From: Sedimenticola hydrogenitrophicus
Lineage (GTDB): Bacteria > Pseudomonadota > Gammaproteobacteria > Chromatiales > Chromatiaceae
Direction of reading: 5' to 3'
DNA length: 64,000 nt
Assembly (NCBI RefSeq): GCF_025175675.1
Contig: NZ_JANIOA010000020.1
Span: forward strand, 1-64,000
Positions 54,318 to 63,609 of this stretch are shown here, in pieces (positions within the stretch are counted from its first letter, which is position 1; every line of letters begins with the position of its first letter). Below the pieces are notes generated by a model that was given only the letters and a program-made list of their open reading frames with translations, ran no database searches and was not told the DNA's origin. A program made the position numbers and the translations under genes.

Positions 54318-56504
54318 CTATGAAGTCACGTATGACGGATCCGTCGGGTACGCCCCTTCCGGAACGCTGGCCGTGCTCCCCGTGGCTGAAAACGGATTCA
54401 ACCGCAACAGTATTTCGAGCTGTGACTGGGCGCCTGCCTGCAACAGCTGCGTTATCGTATCCGCCGCCAACGGTGGACAGGTGTAATAACCCTGGACCCA
54501 GTGACACCCCTGTGTCCGCAGGTAGTCAAGTTGTTCCCGGGTTTCCACACCCTCGGCGATAACCTGCAGGTCAAAGTCGCTTGCAAGCCGCAGCAGCGAA
54601 CTGACCAACTGCGTGCCATTGCCATCCGGCCCCATGTCCTGGACGAACTCCTTATCAATCTTCATGGCGTTGAAATTAAAATTCTGCAGATAGGTGAGCG
54701 AGCTGTAGCCTGTGCCGAAATCATCGGCGCTCAGTTGTACGCCCAGCTCGCTCAGCCTGGCCATATTGATTCGCGTGGTTTCCTGGTCGGCGATCAACAG
54801 GGTTTCAGTCACTTCACAATGGAGCCTGGCAGGATTAAACTCGGCGTTTTCCAGGATCTCTTTCACTACATCAATGATATCCATGTGGCTGACCTGGCGG
54901 GCGGAGAAATTGACCGAGACAAAAAAATCGCGCTCACCAGCAAACTTTGCACTCCATTCACCAACCTGCCTGCAGGCACGCGCCAGCACCCACTCTCCCA
55001 GGCGATGAATGACATCGGAGCTCTCCGCTATCGGGATAAACTCGTCGGGCGGAATTCTGCCGAAGTCGGGATGCTGCCAACGCAATAACGCCTCGAAACC
55101 ATCGATCATCCCGGATTCCAGATTCACAATCGGCTGGTAATGAATATCCAACTCACCCCGGTCAAGTACCGTGTGCAGATCATGTTCGATGTGGGTTGTT
55201 TTGGCCACCTCGGCATGCATCTCGGGGGCGAAGATATCTATCCTCCCCTTGCCGAGATTTTTGGCCCGATACATGGCGATATCGGCATCGCGGATAATCT
55301 CGTCCACGGCCTGATAGTGGGGTTCACCGTAGCAGATGCCGATACTGGCACTTATATTCAACGAAGTCCCCCGAAGTTCGAAGGGCAGATTAATTGATTC
55401 CAGGAGGCGATTGGCAATCAGAATCGCCTCCTGCGGGTTGCCTATATCATCTACCAGGAAGGTAAATTCATCGCCACCCATCCGGGCCACGGTATCCGCT
55501 GGCCTGAGGATCCGCCTGAATCGTTCCGCGACCTCCTTTAACAGCAAATCACCGACCGAGTGTCCGTAACAGTCGTTGAGATTCTTGAATCGATCGAGGT
55601 CGACAAAGCAGACGGCATATTGATAGTTGCGGTTCCTGGCCTGTCTCGCCATCGACACCTGCAGTCGATCGCTAAAAAGGAAACGGTTCGGCAGGCCGGT
55701 GAGTGAGTCATAGAGTGCCCCGCGTTCCAGACTCGCCAACAACCCCAGCCGTTCCGCCTGCCGATGACGGGCATACAATCCAAAGGCAAAAATACCGGTA
55801 ATGCCGGCAAACCAGACGGCAACATGGGTGATAACCATGGAGTCGGAGGTCTCTTTGGCCGCGTCCAGATAGGGGGTCATGGGGATGGACACACTGACAC
55901 CACCGCGCAGGTCGCCCTCCTTGAAGCCCAGTATACCGTGGCACTTATCACACCCCTCTGTCATATACATGGGTTTCATGAAGCGCATGTAAGGCTTGCC
56001 GTTGATATTGGTCTGCTCAATCACCTCGTCCACCCGTTCCTGCTCAAAGCGCTCCAGCGCCATCCGTTCCCAGGAGTCAGGTTTGTTGGTTGGATCGAAG
56101 GTGATCTTGCCGGTGATCTTGCCTTTGACACCGTAGGTATCCTCGTAATCACTGGTGATCTGGCGAAGCATATAAGCCGGATTCATCAGGGTGAGCCGCA
56201 TACCCTCGGTGGTGACGATGTCCCGGTTTTTCAAATGGGAAAGGTAGGGGCTGGGAGGTGTATTTTCCGTCGGTGGTACATAGACGCCGCCATGCTTACT
56301 GGCCCACTGCCTGAATGCCTGATCCTTGTTCCAGTTGGATCTTGCCTCGCTGATCGCCAGCTCGGCCTTTTCATTTTTGAGATTGGTGATATTCCAGTCC
56401 AGCGAATAGCCGACCAGGGCAGTCCAGACCAATGCCCCGATCAGCACCAGCAGGGCAACCGGTTCATTGGTAAATTTCGTCAACTGTTGATCGAGAGATT
56501 TCAT
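54318..56504 (-). CDS. Heme-binding sensor with GGDEF and EAL domains
   Basis: A 728-residue c-di-GMP enzyme. A membrane helix (about residues 17-36) precedes a periplasmic Tll0287/DUF3365-type sensor whose CxxCH motif, C185-D-K-C188-H189, suits covalent heme c. A second helix (about 225-243) leads to a GGDEF domain with intact GGDEF (RMGGDEFTFL) and an EAL domain with FEALLRWQHP, SADDFGTGYSS and DKEFV. Both catalytic domains look intact, so it may make or break c-di-GMP according to redox, O2, NO or another ligand. It is convergent with cobQ. Confidence 0.9.
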   Translation of the reverse strand: MKSLDQQLTKFTNEPVALLVLIGALVWTALVGYSLDWNITNLKNEKAELAISEARSNWNKDQAFRQWASKHGGVYVPPTENTPPSPYLSHLKNRDIVTTEGMRLTLMNPAYMLRQITSDYEDTYGVKGKITGKITFDPTNKPDSWERMALERFEQERVDEVIEQTNINGKPYMRFMKPMYMTEGCDKCHGILGFKEGDLRGGVSVSIPMTPYLDAAKETSDSMVITHVAVWFAGITGIFAFGLYARHRQAERLGLLASLERGALYDSLTGLPNRFLFSDRLQVSMARQARNRNYQYAVCFVDLDRFKNLNDCYGHSVGDLLLKEVAERFRRILRPADTVARMGGDEFTFLVDDIGNPQEAILIANRLLESINLPFELRGTSLNISASIGICYGEPHYQAVDEIIRDADIAMYRAKNLGKGRIDIFAPEMHAEVAKTTHIEHDLHTVLDRGELDIHYQPIVNLESGMIDGFEALLRWQHPDFGRIPPDEFIPIAESSDVIHRLGEWVLARACRQVGEWSAKFAGERDFFVSVNFSARQVSHMDIIDVVKEILENAEFNPARLHCEVTETLLIADQETTRINMARLSELGVQLSADDFGTGYSSLTYLQNFNFNAMKIDKEFVQDMGPDGNGTQLVSSLLRLASDFDLQVIAEGVETREQLDYLRTQGCHWVQGYYTCPPLAADTITQLLQAGAQSQLEILLRLNPFSATGSTASVPEGAYPTDPSYVTS

Positions 56505-56725
56505 GGCTGCACCGATGCTTCATCCTTGTTTTGTAATCGGTCTTGAATACTGGCGGGGTATGGTATGCTTTTTTGCCGCCAATAGGCCTTTTACCCTACA
56601 AATTTGGACATATATCGGCTATGCCGGGCAAAGCTTGAGCACTATACTGGGCCGGCAGAGGACGCTTTTCCGGTAATCCGCACGGAACCGCGGGTGATTA
56701 ATCGGTTTTCTTTATCGATATGAGA

Positions 56726-57487
56726 TCAATCATCATCCAGACATGAAGCCCTGTGCGACGAGAGAATGAGGCGCTTCATCTCCCTAACCGCATCGGCTAG
56801 TCCGGAAAAAACGGCACGTGCGATGATGGAATGACCGATATTCAGCTCCCGGATACCCGGTATCGCGGCGATCGTTGCCACATTGTGGTAGTCCAATCCG
56901 TGACCGGCATTTACCTGCAGACCGGTATTTAAACCAAAATCAACCGCTTGCTGAATCTTCAGCAGCGCTTTTTCCCGCTCGACACCGCTACGGGCGTCGG
57001 CAAAATGACCGGTATGAATCTCCACGGCGGGGACGCCGATAGCGTAGGACGCCTCCAGTTGCCGCTCATCGGCATCGACAAACAGGGACACCCGGATACC
57101 CGCCTCCTGCAAATCCGCGCAGAAGTCACGGAGATACGCCTGGTTGGCCACGACATCCAGTCCCCCTTCCGTTGTCAGCTCCTGACGCCGTTCCGGAACG
57201 ATACAGCAATCGGAAGGCGCTATTTTCCGGGCGATTGTCAGCATTTCGGCCGTGGCGGCCATCTCCAGATTCATTCGAGTCTGCAGCATATCGGCCAGCA
57301 TCTCCACATCACGATCCTGTATATGGCGCCTGTCTTCACGCAGATGCAGCGTAATCAGGTCCGCGCCCGCCTGTTCGGCAAGCAGCGCCGCCTGAATCGG
57401 CTCGGGATACCGCGTACCCCGCTGTTGGCGCAGCGTGGCCACGTGATCGATATTGACGCCCAGCAATTTTGGATATGACATGTTCAT
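56726..57487 (-). CDS. pdxJ: Pyridoxine 5'-phosphate synthase
   Basis: A 253-residue PdxJ that condenses 1-deoxyxylulose-5-phosphate with aminoacetone phosphate. [20 protein letters not shown] is the N-terminal signature with the catalytic histidine. [40 protein letters not shown] and [14 protein letters not shown] are further conserved blocks. It follows recO on the minus strand as in E. coli. Alternative start ATGs lie at 57487 and 57481. Confidence 0.95.
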   Translation of the reverse strand: MNMSYPKLLGVNIDHVATLRQQRGTRYPEPIQAALLAEQAGADLITLHLREDRRHIQDRDVEMLADMLQTRMNLEMAATAEMLTIARKIAPSDCCIVPERRQELTTEGGLDVVANQAYLRDFCADLQEAGIRVSLFVDADERQLEASYAIGVPAVEIHTGHFADARSGVEREKALLKIQQAVDFGLNTGLQVNAGHGLDYHNVATIAAIPGIRELNIGHSIIARAVFSGLADAVREMKRLILSSHRASCLDDD

Positions 57488-57510
57488 GATATATGCTTTT
57501 ATTACTTGAA

Positions 57511-58230
57511 TTAATCTCGCGCCCGATGAGCGTGCCGAAAAAGTTCCCTGCTCTTCAAAGGTTTATCACCCAGATAAAAACCCAGTGCGGCACGAAGCAG
57601 ATTGCGTGCCTCTCTTTGCTCCCCGGATCCGCACAGTGTCCGTGACTCCAATGATAGCAACGTCTGACCACGGATGGCATGTTCATTCTCCGCGGGACAT
57701 TCGATAACCCCATGATCCTGAACAAACTGATACCACTTGTCAGCTTCGACCGGCTTACCCTGGGTATGCTCCATCGTCAGCGGAATGCCGTACCCCAGCT
57801 CATGTAACATATCCAGCTCAAAATAACGCAACACCGCCTCATCGATTCCATTTTCAGCGAGCTGAATCAGCAATCTCCGGTAGATATGGAACAGCCGTTC
57901 ATGGGGATCATTGCGTTGCAGCAGACGCATCAGGAGTTCATTGAGATAGAAGCCACAGAACAGTGCCTTTCCGCTGAGCTGAAACAGGCGTTCAGCGGCC
58001 TCATAGTGGGTCAGCGTTTTCACTTCGCCCCGACCACTCCAGCCGATCAGGAGCGGCACAAATGGCTGTAATAGCCCAGAGGCTGACTTGCCCCGGCCCT
58101 TGGCCCCCTTGACCACGGCGGGAAAACGCCCCTGCTGTTCGGTGAAGCATTCAACCAGCAGGCTGCTGTTTGAGTAGTCCCGGCGATGCAGCAGGAAGGC
58201 GGCCGACAAGGTGGGCGCGGAGGGGATCAA
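57511..58230 (-). CDS. recO: DNA repair protein RecO
   Basis: A 239-residue RecO, which loads RecA onto SSB-coated DNA with RecR. The N-terminal OB fold is [25 protein letters not shown]. The helical region [21 protein letters not shown] follows, and the C-terminal [11 protein letters not shown] resembles family endings. Length and position between era and pdxJ are canonical. Its start overlaps the era stop by 4 bases. Confidence 0.93.
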   Translation of the reverse strand: MIPSAPTLSAAFLLHRRDYSNSSLLVECFTEQQGRFPAVVKGAKGRGKSASGLLQPFVPLLIGWSGRGEVKTLTHYEAAERLFQLSGKALFCGFYLNELLMRLLQRNDPHERLFHIYRRLLIQLAENGIDEAVLRYFELDMLHELGYGIPLTMEHTQGKPVEADKWYQFVQDHGVIECPAENEHAIRGQTLLSLESRTLCGSGEQREARNLLRAALGFYLGDKPLKSRELFRHAHRARD

Positions 58231-59126
58231 TCACTGTAACCCAGCCGGGACAGCGCCCCTTCATCGCTGGACCAGCTCTTTTTTACCTTGACCCAGAGCT
58301 GGAGGAAGACCTTCTTGTCGAAGAATTTTTCCATCTCCTTGCGGGCCTGGGTGCCGGCCTCTTTCAAGGCTTCGCCCTTGGCCCCGATAATGATGTTCTT
58401 CTGGCCCTGGCGCTCAACCCAGATCAGGGCATCGATACGATAGAGATTGCCCTCTTCCTCGAATTTTTCTATCTCTACCGTCAAGGCATAGGGGATCTCT
58501 TTCGCATAACGCCGGGTCAACTGTTCGCGTATCAGTTCCGCGGCAAAAAACCGTTCCGAGCGGTCGGTCAACTGATCCTCCGGAAAGATGTGCTCACCTT
58601 CCGGCAGGTTGGCGGCCACCTGCTGTTCCAGTGGTTGGATGTTGTTGCCCTTGCGTGCCGAGAGCGGTATCACCGCGGTAAAATCAAACAGCGCGGCGGT
58701 CGCCTCGAGATAGGGAAGCAATGCCTCCTTGTTCTTCACCATATCGACCTTGTTGACCACCAGCAGGACCGGGATGGTCAGTCGGGACAAGGCATCCAGC
58801 ACCGCCTGATCCTCATCCGTCCAGCGCAATGCCTCGACGACAAACAGGATCAGATCCACATCGGCCAGCGCGGACCGCGCGGTACGATTGAGATAGCGGT
58901 TCATTGCGTGATCACCGCGCTTATGGATGCCCGGGGTATCCACGTAGATGATCTGTTCCGATTCCGTGGTCTTGACCCCGAGAATACTGTGGCGGGTGGT
59001 CTGCGGCTTATGCGAGGTGATGGCCAGTTTCTGGCCGATCAACCGGTTCAGTAGTGTCGATTTGCCCACATTGGGCCGTCCGACAATGGCGCAAAAGCCG
59101 CACCGGCCACTCGCTTGCTCAGACAT
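58227..59126 (-). CDS. era: GTPase Era
   Basis: A 299-residue GTPase needed for 16S rRNA maturation. G1 is GRPNVGKST (residues 16-24), G3 is DTPGIHKRG and G4 is NKVDMVKN; the effector region includes KPQTTRHSILG. A C-terminal KH domain carries GAKGEALKEAGTQARKEME. It sits between rnc and recO and overlaps rnc by 8 bases. Confidence 0.97.
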   Translation of the reverse strand: MSEQASGRCGFCAIVGRPNVGKSTLLNRLIGQKLAITSHKPQTTRHSILGVKTTESEQIIYVDTPGIHKRGDHAMNRYLNRTARSALADVDLILFVVEALRWTDEDQAVLDALSRLTIPVLLVVNKVDMVKNKEALLPYLEATAALFDFTAVIPLSARKGNNIQPLEQQVAANLPEGEHIFPEDQLTDRSERFFAAELIREQLTRRYAKEIPYALTVEIEKFEEEGNLYRIDALIWVERQGQKNIIIGAKGEALKEAGTQARKEMEKFFDKKVFLQLWVKVKKSWSSDEGALSRLGYSD

Positions 59127-59796
59127 TCTCGATCCGCCTCAAAAATCGGCCGGCCGCATCCTGCTCCGCCTTTCTGCGGCTGTTGCCCGTGCCTTCAGTA
59201 ATTATATTCAGTTCATCCACCCGGCAAGTAACGGTGAAGCACTGTTCATGCTGTTCACCGGTTATACTGATAATAGTGTAGGTCGGCAGCGGGTTCTTCC
59301 GCGATTGAAGCAACTCCTGCAACCGTGTTTTGGGGTCTTTCTGCTGGGACTTTTTGCTCAGCCGTGAAAGCTTATCCTCAAACAGCTCGAGGATGACCCT
59401 GCGCGCCTCCAGATATCCGCCATCAAGATAGACCGCGGCAAACAGGGCCTCTACCGCATCCGCCAGAATCGAACCACGCGAGTGCCCACCGCTCCTGAGT
59501 TCACCCGCACCCAGATTAAGGAACTGGCCCAGCTCCAGCTGCTTGGCGATCTGGGCCAGTGAATCGCCCTTCACCAGACCCGCCCTGAGCCGACTGAGCT
59601 CTCCCTCGTCGGCATCCGGGAAATTGGCATAGAGATAATCCGCGATCACAAAGCCGAGAATGGCATCCCCGAGGAATTCCAGGCGCTCGTTGTTGCTGCT
59701 TCCGGCACTCCTGTGGGTCAGTGCCGTTTCGGCCAGTCCCAGGTTATTGAATGCGTAGCCTATGGACCGGCATAGGCGTTCAACCGGTTCTCTCAA
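59119..59796 (-). CDS. rnc: Ribonuclease III
   Basis: A 225-residue double-strand-specific RNase. The signature NERLEFLGDAILGFVIADYLY holds catalytic acidic residues; ADAVEALFAAVYLDGGYLEA carries the second set. A C-terminal double-stranded RNA-binding domain ends in SRRKAEQDAAGRFL. Gene order lepB-DUF4845-rnc-era-recO is typical of Pseudomonas-like gammaproteobacteria. Confidence 0.97.
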   Translation of the reverse strand: MREPVERLCRSIGYAFNNLGLAETALTHRSAGSSNNERLEFLGDAILGFVIADYLYANFPDADEGELSRLRAGLVKGDSLAQIAKQLELGQFLNLGAGELRSGGHSRGSILADAVEALFAAVYLDGGYLEARRVILELFEDKLSRLSKKSQQKDPKTRLQELLQSRKNPLPTYTIISITGEQHEQCFTVTCRVDELNIITEGTGNSRRKAEQDAAGRFLRRIENV

Positions 59797-60170
59797 TTTG
59801 AAATCAGCTCTATTTGATCGGAAAATGAGACCAGGATGTCGATATTGCCCACCATCTTTTTCTGCACCGTGTAGGTGACATCAACCTTCATGATGCCGGG
59901 ACTTTTCTTGACCGTGACATGATCGCTCTTCAGGTCATACACACCATTGATGTCCAGACGCTTCATGATCATTTGCTTCACTTCGATGGCCGAACGCTTG
60001 GTGATCAGCGGTTCATCCTTCAGCGATTTCACCACATCCTTGACCGTCAGGTTCTCAAGGTATATAGGCCCGATTTTCATGCCCAGCAGGGCAAAAAACA
60101 GGATCAATGCAACAACCGTCATCCAGCCCGTAAGGGTCATCCCCTTCTGTCTAATCAAATTGCCTTTCAT
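59793..60170 (-). CDS. DUF4845 membrane-anchored protein
   Basis: A 125-residue protein starting at the ATG at 60170; a purine run (AGGGGGGA) lies just upstream and an ATG three bases earlier is nearly equivalent. One N-terminal membrane helix (LTGWMTVVALILFFALLGMKIG) precedes a small extracytoplasmic domain. DUF4845 genes lie between lepB and rnc in many gammaproteobacteria, as here. Function is unknown. It overlaps rnc by 4 bases. Confidence 0.85.
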   Translation of the reverse strand: MKGNLIRQKGMTLTGWMTVVALILFFALLGMKIGPIYLENLTVKDVVKSLKDEPLITKRSAIEVKQMIMKRLDINGVYDLKSDHVTVKKSPGIMKVDVTYTVQKKMVGNIDILVSFSDQIELISN

Positions 60171-60219
60171 CATTCCCCCCTGATTTATTATGCGGCCGGT
60201 ATCAAGCAACCGGGTCACT

Positions 60220-61038
60220 TCAGTGTATGCCATTGCCTATTCGATCCCAAGTCACCGGAAAACCCGATCGATTCGAATCCCAGTTCATCCAGATGGCAAA
60301 CGCCTTGCCGACAAGCAACTCTTCCGGCACCAGCCCCCAGCAGCGGCTGTCATTGCTGTTATCCCGGTTATCACCCATGGCGAAGTAGTGACCCTCCGGC
60401 ACGGTAAACGGGCCACGCATCAATACCTGACAACCATAGCCAAAATCAGGAGCCATGGGGTTGATGAGAATCTCATGTTCCACATCGCCCAGTTGTTCGA
60501 CATTCTTCAGGGCACCGCTCTCCCGGACACCGCTACCGATACCGTTATAGATTTCAACATGACTTTGCGGCTGCGGCTCCCCATTGATGAACAGGGTTTT
60601 GTTAGCGTAACTGATCACGTCACCCGGCACACCCACCACGCGCTTGATATAGTCCACACGCGGATTTTGCGGATATTTGAATACCACCACATCACCGCGT
60701 TTTGGCTCATCGAGTGCAATCACCTTCTCATTCAGGACCGGCAGGCGGATGCCAAAGGAGAATTTATTCACCAGGATGAAATCACCCACCAGCAGGGTCG
60801 GCATCATCGAACCGGATGGAATCCTGAAGGGTTCCACGACGAAGGAACGCAGCACCAGCACGGCCAAAATGACCGGGAAAAAGGAGCGCGAGTATTCGAC
60901 CAGCATCGGCTCTTTCGCCCTCCCTTCCCCACCTGCCCGCAACAGACGCCGCCTGGAAAAGAAAAGTGCATCAAGCAGCCAGATGAAGCCGGTCAAAAAA
61001 GTCGCAATGACCAGAAAGAGGGGAAAATCGAAATTCAT
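60220..61038 (-). CDS. lepB: Signal peptidase I
   Basis: A 272-residue leader peptidase from the ATG at 61038 (a TTG 12 bases upstream is possible). Two N-terminal membrane helices precede the periplasmic protease domain. The catalytic dyad is S77 in IPSGSMMPTL and K132 in DYIKRVVGVPGD; the 55-residue spacing equals that in E. coli. GDNRDNSNDSRCWGLVP is the C-terminal family motif. It follows lepA. Confidence 0.96.
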   Translation of the reverse strand: MNFDFPLFLVIATFLTGFIWLLDALFFSRRRLLRAGGEGRAKEPMLVEYSRSFFPVILAVLVLRSFVVEPFRIPSGSMMPTLLVGDFILVNKFSFGIRLPVLNEKVIALDEPKRGDVVVFKYPQNPRVDYIKRVVGVPGDVISYANKTLFINGEPQPQSHVEIYNGIGSGVRESGALKNVEQLGDVEHEILINPMAPDFGYGCQVLMRGPFTVPEGHYFAMGDNRDNSNDSRCWGLVPEELLVGKAFAIWMNWDSNRSGFPVTWDRIGNGIH

Positions 61039-61105
61039 AGGCGGTTCCAACCTGATCCTGAACTACAGAGCGTAGTTTGTGAAAAACAGTGTTCGATAAT
61101 AATGT

Positions 61106-62911
61106 TCAGTTGTCCTTTCCAACACGCAACACGGCAAGGAAGGCCTCCTGCGGTATCTCCACACGGCCCACCTGTTTCATGCGTTTTTTCCCCGCTTTCT
61201 GCTTTTCCAGCAGCTTGCGTTTGCGGGTGATATCTCCACCATAACACTTGGCGGTGACGTTTTTACGCAGCGCCTTGACCGTCGTTCTGGCGATAATCTT
61301 ACTGCCGATAGCGGCCTGAATGGCCACCTCAAACATCTGCCGCGGTATCAGCTCCTTCATCTGCGAGGTGATCTCGCGCCCCCGCGACTCACAGTTTTCC
61401 CTGTGCACAATCAGCGACAGGGCATCCACATGCTCACCGTTGATCAGGATGTCCAGCTTTACCAGACTGGCGGGCTGAAATCGCTTGAACTCATATTCAA
61501 AGGAGGCGTATCCGCGGCTAACGGATTTGAGCCGGTCAAAAAAGTCCAGCACCACCTCATTCATCGGCAGCTCATAGGTTACCTGTACCTGGCCACCCAG
61601 ATATTGCAGGTTTTTCTGCATGCCGCGTTTTTCGATACAGAGATTGATGACATTACCGAGATGTGCCTGGGGTACCAGGATGTGAGCCTCGATAATGGGC
61701 TCGCGTATTTCGGCAATCTGGTTCAGCGCGGGAAGATTGGCCGGATTGTCGACCATCACGATGCTGCCATCGGTCTTTTCCACTTCGTAGATCACCGTCG
61801 GCGCCGTGGTGATCAGATCAAGATCGTACTCCCGTTCCAGTCGCTCCTGCACAATCTCCATGTGCAGCATACCCAGAAACCCGCAGCGGAAACCAAAGCC
61901 GAGCGCCTGGGAGGTCTCCGGTTCATAATGCAGGGCGGCGTCATTCAATTTCAGCTTTTGCAAGGCATCGCGGAAATTTTCATAGTCGTCCGAGCTGACC
62001 GGATACAGGCCGGAGAAGACCCGCGGCCGCATCTCGGCAAACCCCGGGAGAGCCGTTGTCGCCTTGTTGTCCGCCAGGGTCAGCGTATCACCCACCGGCG
62101 CCCCGTTGATATCCTTGATACCGGCAATGACGAAGCCCACCTCGCCCGGCCCCAGATCAGGGCGGGTCTCCCGCTTCGGTGTAAATACGCCCACCTTCTC
62201 CACCTGAAAGGTCCTGCCGGTTGACATGATAAGCATCTTGTCCTTGGGCTTGATCCTGCCATTGAATACCCGGATCAGTGAGATGACCCCCACATAGGAG
62301 TCGAACCAGGAGTCGATGATCAGGGCCTGCAACGGTTTGTTTTCGTCACCCTGGGGGGGCGGCACAAACTCCACCAGCTGGGCCAGCAATTCGGGTATCC
62401 CAACGCCGGTCTTGGCGCTCACGCGTATCGAATTATGCGCTTCGATACCGATAATCTCTTCGATCTCGGTGATCACCCGCTCCGGGTCAGCCGCCGGCAG
62501 ATCGATCTTGTTCAGGACCGGCAACACCTCCAAACCCTGTTCAATAGCGGTGTAGCAGTTGGCGACGCTCTGCGCTTCGACACCCTGAGCCGCATCCACC
62601 ACCAGCAGCGCCCCCTCACAGGCGGCCAATGAACGGGACACTTCGTATGAGAAATCCACATGTCCGGGGGTGTCGATGAAATTCAGCCGATAGGTCTCCC
62701 CATTGGGCGCAGTGTAGTTGAGGGTGACACTCTGGGCCTTGATGGTGATGCCACGTTCCTTTTCCAGGTCCATGGAATCCAGCACCTGCTCGCTCATTTC
62801 CCGGTCACTCAGGCCGCCGCAAAGGTGGATAAACCGATCGGCGATGGTCGATTTTCCATGGTCGATGTGGGCGATGATGGAGAAGTTGCGGATATGCTGG
62901 AGATCTGTCAT
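61106..62911 (-). CDS. lepA: Elongation factor 4
   Basis: A 601-residue translational GTPase that remodels or back-translocates ribosomes. G1 is [10 protein letters not shown]3 [11 protein letters not shown] and G4 [10 protein letters not shown]. The LepA-specific C-terminal domain reads [20 protein letters not shown]. It lies upstream of lepB as in E. coli. An intrinsic terminator for the upstream genes precedes its promoter region. Confidence 0.97.
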   Translation of the reverse strand: MTDLQHIRNFSIIAHIDHGKSTIADRFIHLCGGLSDREMSEQVLDSMDLEKERGITIKAQSVTLNYTAPNGETYRLNFIDTPGHVDFSYEVSRSLAACEGALLVVDAAQGVEAQSVANCYTAIEQGLEVLPVLNKIDLPAADPERVITEIEEIIGIEAHNSIRVSAKTGVGIPELLAQLVEFVPPPQGDENKPLQALIIDSWFDSYVGVISLIRVFNGRIKPKDKMLIMSTGRTFQVEKVGVFTPKRETRPDLGPGEVGFVIAGIKDINGAPVGDTLTLADNKATTALPGFAEMRPRVFSGLYPVSSDDYENFRDALQKLKLNDAALHYEPETSQALGFGFRCGFLGMLHMEIVQERLEREYDLDLITTAPTVIYEVEKTDGSIVMVDNPANLPALNQIAEIREPIIEAHILVPQAHLGNVINLCIEKRGMQKNLQYLGGQVQVTYELPMNEVVLDFFDRLKSVSRGYASFEYEFKRFQPASLVKLDILINGEHVDALSLIVHRENCESRGREITSQMKELIPRQMFEVAIQAAIGSKIIARTTVKALRKNVTAKCYGGDITRKRKLLEKQKAGKKRMKQVGRVEIPQEAFLAVLRVGKDN

Positions 62912-62985
62912 GAATGATTTACTGCGTAATGAGCCCTGGGTTGTACAGCGAATGATTACACTTTAAAAATATCGTGTAACCAATT

Positions 62986-63019
62986 GAAAAAAACGGAACT
63001 TTTTTTCAAAAAGTTCCGT
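62986..63019 (-). terminator. Intrinsic terminator upstream of lepA (end of the degQ unit)
   Basis: ACGGAACTTTTT (62993-63004) and AAAAAGTTCCGT (63008-63019) form a perfect 12-bp stem with a 3-base loop. On the minus strand it is followed by TTTTTTT (62986-62992). It ends transcription from degQ and the glutaredoxin-like gene. A mobile repeat now lies between that gene and this terminator. Confidence 0.88.
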
Positions 63020-63094
63020 CGGCAATGGTGCTGGAATAACTGTTCCCACGAAGGCTACATCATACCCCAGTTTGTACTGTACTCAAATAGCCTC

Positions 63095-63353
63095 GTATCT
63101 ACTCACGGGGTAAGGATGCATGGTGGATAAGCCGGTAGGCGCATCCACAAATGCTCACGGGGTGATTGGCCTGCCTTGCCGGCCTCACACGATGGCTTGC
63201 CTCCTCGAATCCGGCCCGATTTTCAGCGCCTGCCCAAACTCGCTTCGCTCAAACAAGGGCAGGCTTGTATCTGAAAAAGGGGCCGGATTCGAGGCGCCAT
63301 CAAGATCGGCCAACAAGGCAGACCAATCACTTACAGATCGGGTGAGTAGTTAC
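63095..63353 (+). mobile_element. MITE-like element, copy B (259 bp, 8-bp target duplication)
   Basis: The same length as copy A but in opposite orientation. The ends are GTATCTACTCACGGGGT and GGGTGAGTAGTTAC. Flanks are ATAGCCTC on both sides (63087-63094 and 63354-63361), a perfect 8-bp target duplication. It landed just after the glutaredoxin-like gene; the right duplication overlaps the stop codon. It contains an open frame beginning VDKPVGASTNAHGVIG that mirrors one in copy A but has no independent support as a gene. Confidence 0.9.
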
Positions 63354-63359
63354 ATAGCC

Positions 63360-63602
63360 TCATGCTCTGTCGAGAAACCTCTCCAGCCCAACCGGATCAA
63401 GGTAGTAGTTACAGATCACGTCATCGCCGGCGGCCAGGACCGGGATCAGCTTGCCGTATCGCACCTGCAGCTGCGGATCGGCATCCACGTCGATCAGCTG
63501 CAGGTCGAACGGACGCGTATCGCGTATCGACTGGAGATGCTGCCACATGTCTTCACAGAGGTGGCAGCCGTCGCGATAATAAAACGTGAGCGTACGATTC
63601 AC
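63360..63602 (-). CDS. Glutaredoxin-like protein (DUF836 family)
   Basis: A small thioredoxin-fold protein, 80 residues if read from the GTG at 63602. A GTG at 63647 would add 15 residues and overlap degQ. The redox motif is CHLC in YYRDGCHLCEDMW. The rest, with LIDVDADPQLQVRYGKLIPV, is typical of DUF836/glutaredoxin-family proteins that often sit between degQ (mucD) and lepA. Its stop codon touches the target duplication of mobile element copy B. Confidence 0.85.
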   Translation of the reverse strand: MNRTLTFYYRDGCHLCEDMWQHLQSIRDTRPFDLQLIDVDADPQLQVRYGKLIPVLAAGDDVICNYYLDPVGLERFLDRA

Positions 63603-63609
63603 CCGGCGA

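Noticed and set aside
63396-63412. GTAGTAGTTACAGATCAC resembling a mobile-element end
   Set aside because: It lies inside the glutaredoxin-like coding sequence and lacks a partner end or flanking duplication.
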